DNA of 64,000 nucleotides from an uncultured bacterium (GTDB lineage Bacteria > Bacillota > Clostridia > Lachnospirales > Lachnospiraceae), in contig CANRVD010000006.1 in assembly GCA_947643145.1 (NCBI GenBank), positions 1-64,000 of the forward strand, read 5' to 3'. Position numbers and translations under genes: made by a program. Below, in pieces: positions 62,193 through 64,000 of this stretch. Position 1 is the first letter of the stretch, and every line of letters begins with the position of its first letter. The notes under the pieces were generated by a model. The model had not been told where the DNA came from and searched no databases. It saw only the letters and a program-made list of their open reading frames with translations.

Positions 62193-63326
62193 CTACCCTA
62201 AAGTGCATAACCACAAAACTGCGTGGTTACTGTCTGTCTCATCACTGGAACTGCCTTCCAGAACATAAAACTTCCGTTCTGTGACAGGAATGATTTCTAC
62301 TGTCACAAAATCCTTGTAATACTCTCCCTGATTCTCTTCTATTATCTCTGTCTCACGATGTATAAAACCCATTTCCTCTGTGGAAGCTATTTTTTCACAG
62401 GTAGCTTTCTTCAGGTTTACTTTATAGTAACCAGCGGATGTAAGCAAGTATACTTTATTTTTATATCTGCCAAAGCTGTAACAGTACTGACCTTTTTCCT
62501 GAGGAATCGTTTTTCCTTCGGTATATTCCTTCACCTCGGCATATTGAATGGTATTGCCGGAAGAAAGCTTTATCTTCTTTTCTTTTGTAAGAGATGCTGT
62601 CACCAACTGATTTCTTTCACCATTAACACCCACAAGCTTTGACGGTGTGATATCACCTGCTATAAAGTCACCCCTACTATAGACAACCTGTTTCCTGATT
62701 CTTCCTGTATCCCTAGCTGCAAACACATACCCTCGTTTCTTGTAATCACTATAACGGAACACAACAGTATCATCTTTTACATAATCAAGATATAAACTAT
62801 ATGCCGCATTCGATTCCTGTGCAATTTTCAGCCATTTGTTTAGATTGGTGTTTTTCGTAATCTGCCCTTTCTTATTGACCTGATGCAGGGTCATGATATA
62901 TTTTTTATCCTTCCCTTTGTTTCCAGTGGCAAAGAAAAAATTGCCCCGTTTATCCTGCCATTCCGTCCCCAGCTCCAGTTCAGACCTGTGCTTTTTCACA
63001 AACTGTTTTGTTTTTTTGTTAAATCTAATCTTCTGTTCCACCAGCTTTCCCTGACTGACACTGATGCTGAAACACGCCCATTCCTTTTTACCGTTAACAG
63101 ATACAGTTTTCCACCGATATGCCAGTATATTTCCACTTTCATCTGTATGATGCCGGCACTCCAAATTACCATTCGGAAATTTTTCGGTGATTTTTTCGGC
63201 TTTGATTTTTACCTGATTATTCTGCCCTCCATTTCCATCTGCCATTAGAGATACTCCGCTTACACTGCAAATGGATATGGCAGTGACCAGCCAAGTCCCC
63301 AAAAGTCTTCTTAATAAAATTCGCAT
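62193..63326 (-). CDS. Secreted protein of unknown function
   Basis: This 377-residue protein has a signal peptide (about 1-30, ending SLMADGN). The rest is beta-rich with a repeated pattern of Tyr-Lys strands (RYKNKVYLLTSAGYYKVNL) that suggests a beta-propeller or similar fold. No catalytic motif was recognised. It follows the partial gene at 63351 by about 24 bases and is probably co-transcribed with it. Strand usage is opposite to the broken kinase. Confidence 0.65.
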   Translation of the reverse strand: MRILLRRLLGTWLVTAISICSVSGVSLMADGNGGQNNQVKIKAEKITEKFPNGNLECRHHTDESGNILAYRWKTVSVNGKKEWACFSISVSQGKLVEQKIRFNKKTKQFVKKHRSELELGTEWQDKRGNFFFATGNKGKDKKYIMTLHQVNKKGQITKNTNLNKWLKIAQESNAAYSLYLDYVKDDTVVFRYSDYKKRGYVFAARDTGRIRKQVVYSRGDFIAGDITPSKLVGVNGERNQLVTASLTKEKKIKLSSGNTIQYAEVKEYTEGKTIPQEKGQYCYSFGRYKNKVYLLTSAGYYKVNLKKATCEKIASTEEMGFIHRETEIIEENQGEYYKDFVTVEIIPVTERKFYVLEGSSSDETDSNHAVLWLCTLG

Positions 63327-63350
63327 AATAATCCCCCTCTTCTTCTATTT

Positions 63351-64000
63351 TCAATGAACCCAAGATTTCCATTCTGGCACACCAGCCATTCCTGTTGTAG
63401 TTGCTGAACGCTCTTTAAACCATACTTTGGATTCTTCTGTAATATTACTTCTAACATCTAAAGCATATTTTAACATATCCTTCATATAAAATGCTCCCTG
63501 AGTATGTGCACTTAAACGGTAAAGCGATACTCCAACCTTAGTGCCATTAAACCAGTTAACGACAATCTCCTTTCCCACTCCCTTGGCACAATTCCAGCGC
63601 GCTGGTATAACATTTTGTTTATCTCTTTCTGCTTGACCTTCACTTGTACTCATGCCATAGCCAATTTCCTGAACAACATTTCCTACTTTTTTCCCCGCAC
63701 TGTGCGCATACGCATCCATTGCGATATGTATGGCAAATCCCGCTAAAATATTTCCTCTAGCCCTATTGGTGTCTTTTATATTATTCGCTGTTAAAGTCCC
63801 ATTATTAAATATCTTATTCCATCCGCCACTATTTTCTAAATAATCTATTCCATCTTTTATGGTACGGCTTGCGGATGTCCCATTTAAATAATTTAGCGCC
63901 TCCACTTTACCATTATTATAATACTTCTCCGCAAATGTTATCATATAAACATAGTCCCCCACATAATTCCCTAACCCATGAAATGCATACTTTAACTGAC
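63351..64000 (-). CDS. Partial gene: zinc-dependent phospholipase C-like protein
   Basis: The reading frame is open to the window edge, so the N-terminus is missing; at least 215 residues are present. It contains FHGLGNYVGD near the edge and FAIHIAMDAYAHSA further on, a His-x3-Asp-x3-His pattern seen in zinc-dependent phospholipase C-like and related helical hydrolases. The remaining sequence (WNCAKGVGKEIVVNWFNGT) is helical. Start lies beyond 64000. Substrate unknown. Confidence 0.55.
   Translation of the reverse strand, partial: QLKYAFHGLGNYVGDYVYMITFAEKYYNNGKVEALNYLNGTSASRTIKDGIDYLENSGGWNKIFNNGTLTANNIKDTNRARGNILAGFAIHIAMDAYAHSAGKKVGNVVQEIGYGMSTSEGQAERDKQNVIPARWNCAKGVGKEIVVNWFNGTKVGVSLYRLSAHTQGAFYMKDMLKYALDVRSNITEESKVWFKERSATTTGMAGVPEWKSWVH

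Overview
The window looks like a chromosomal segment of a low-to-mid GC Gram-positive gut anaerobe, most likely a member of the Lachnospiraceae (Clostridia). The signs are the heterodimeric ABC exporter, the clpC / 137-residue conserved protein / radA cluster, LytTR/GHKL (Agr-type) regulators, secreted glycoside hydrolases carrying bacterial Ig-like domains, a CIRCE-controlled clpB, and many palindromic intergenic repeats. I cannot name the species from sequence alone. No tRNA, rRNA, CRISPR array or transposase gene was seen.

Layout. 1-420: a type I toxin-antitoxin-like locus in which the holin-like toxin reading frame carries an in-frame TAG. 417-4995: HAD phosphatase and a drug-exporter-type ABC pair preceded by a leader peptide with tandem hairpins (attenuator). 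5209-11218: THUMP RNA methyltransferase, then the stress/repair cluster clpC, a small conserved protein, radA and a 117-residue protein. 11490-15979: hslO with a secreted SH3/glucosaminidase and a cohesin-domain membrane protein, closely packed. 16140-22642: methyltransferase, LacI-like/GGDEF protein, uvrA and a YfbR-type nucleotidase. 22641-28495: repeat-rich intergenic DNA, a permease/ATPase importer pair without a binding protein, HIT, flavodoxin/SCP2 and rhomboid genes, and a membrane protein. 28635-34271: MerR regulator, then a tight operon rfbC, rfbD, CgeB-like glycosyltransferase and M29-type aminopeptidase. 34477-39521: zinc-type binding lipoprotein under a promoter flanked by two palindromes, clpB with a perfect CIRCE, and a fructosamine-kinase-family gene.

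39600-64000 is accessory in character: AT-rich genes of unknown function, several broken genes (P-loop ATPase, HEPN-like fragment, receiver-domain fragment, ClC-like fragment, AAA-ATPase fragment, an Agr-type kinase lacking its ATPase domain), long palindromic elements, a GH29 fucosidase, a GH43 arabinanase-like enzyme, two LytTR response regulators and secreted proteins.

The most system-like unit is 48773-52698. A BlaI-type repressor and an M56 (BlaR1-type) membrane protease are transcribed divergently from a secreted repeat protein. The extracellular domain of the protease is homologous to that secreted protein instead of being a penicillin-binding domain. Both promoters carry ACTAC-N4-GTAGT-like palindromes. 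This suggests a BlaR1-like circuit that senses or monitors its own secreted paralogue.
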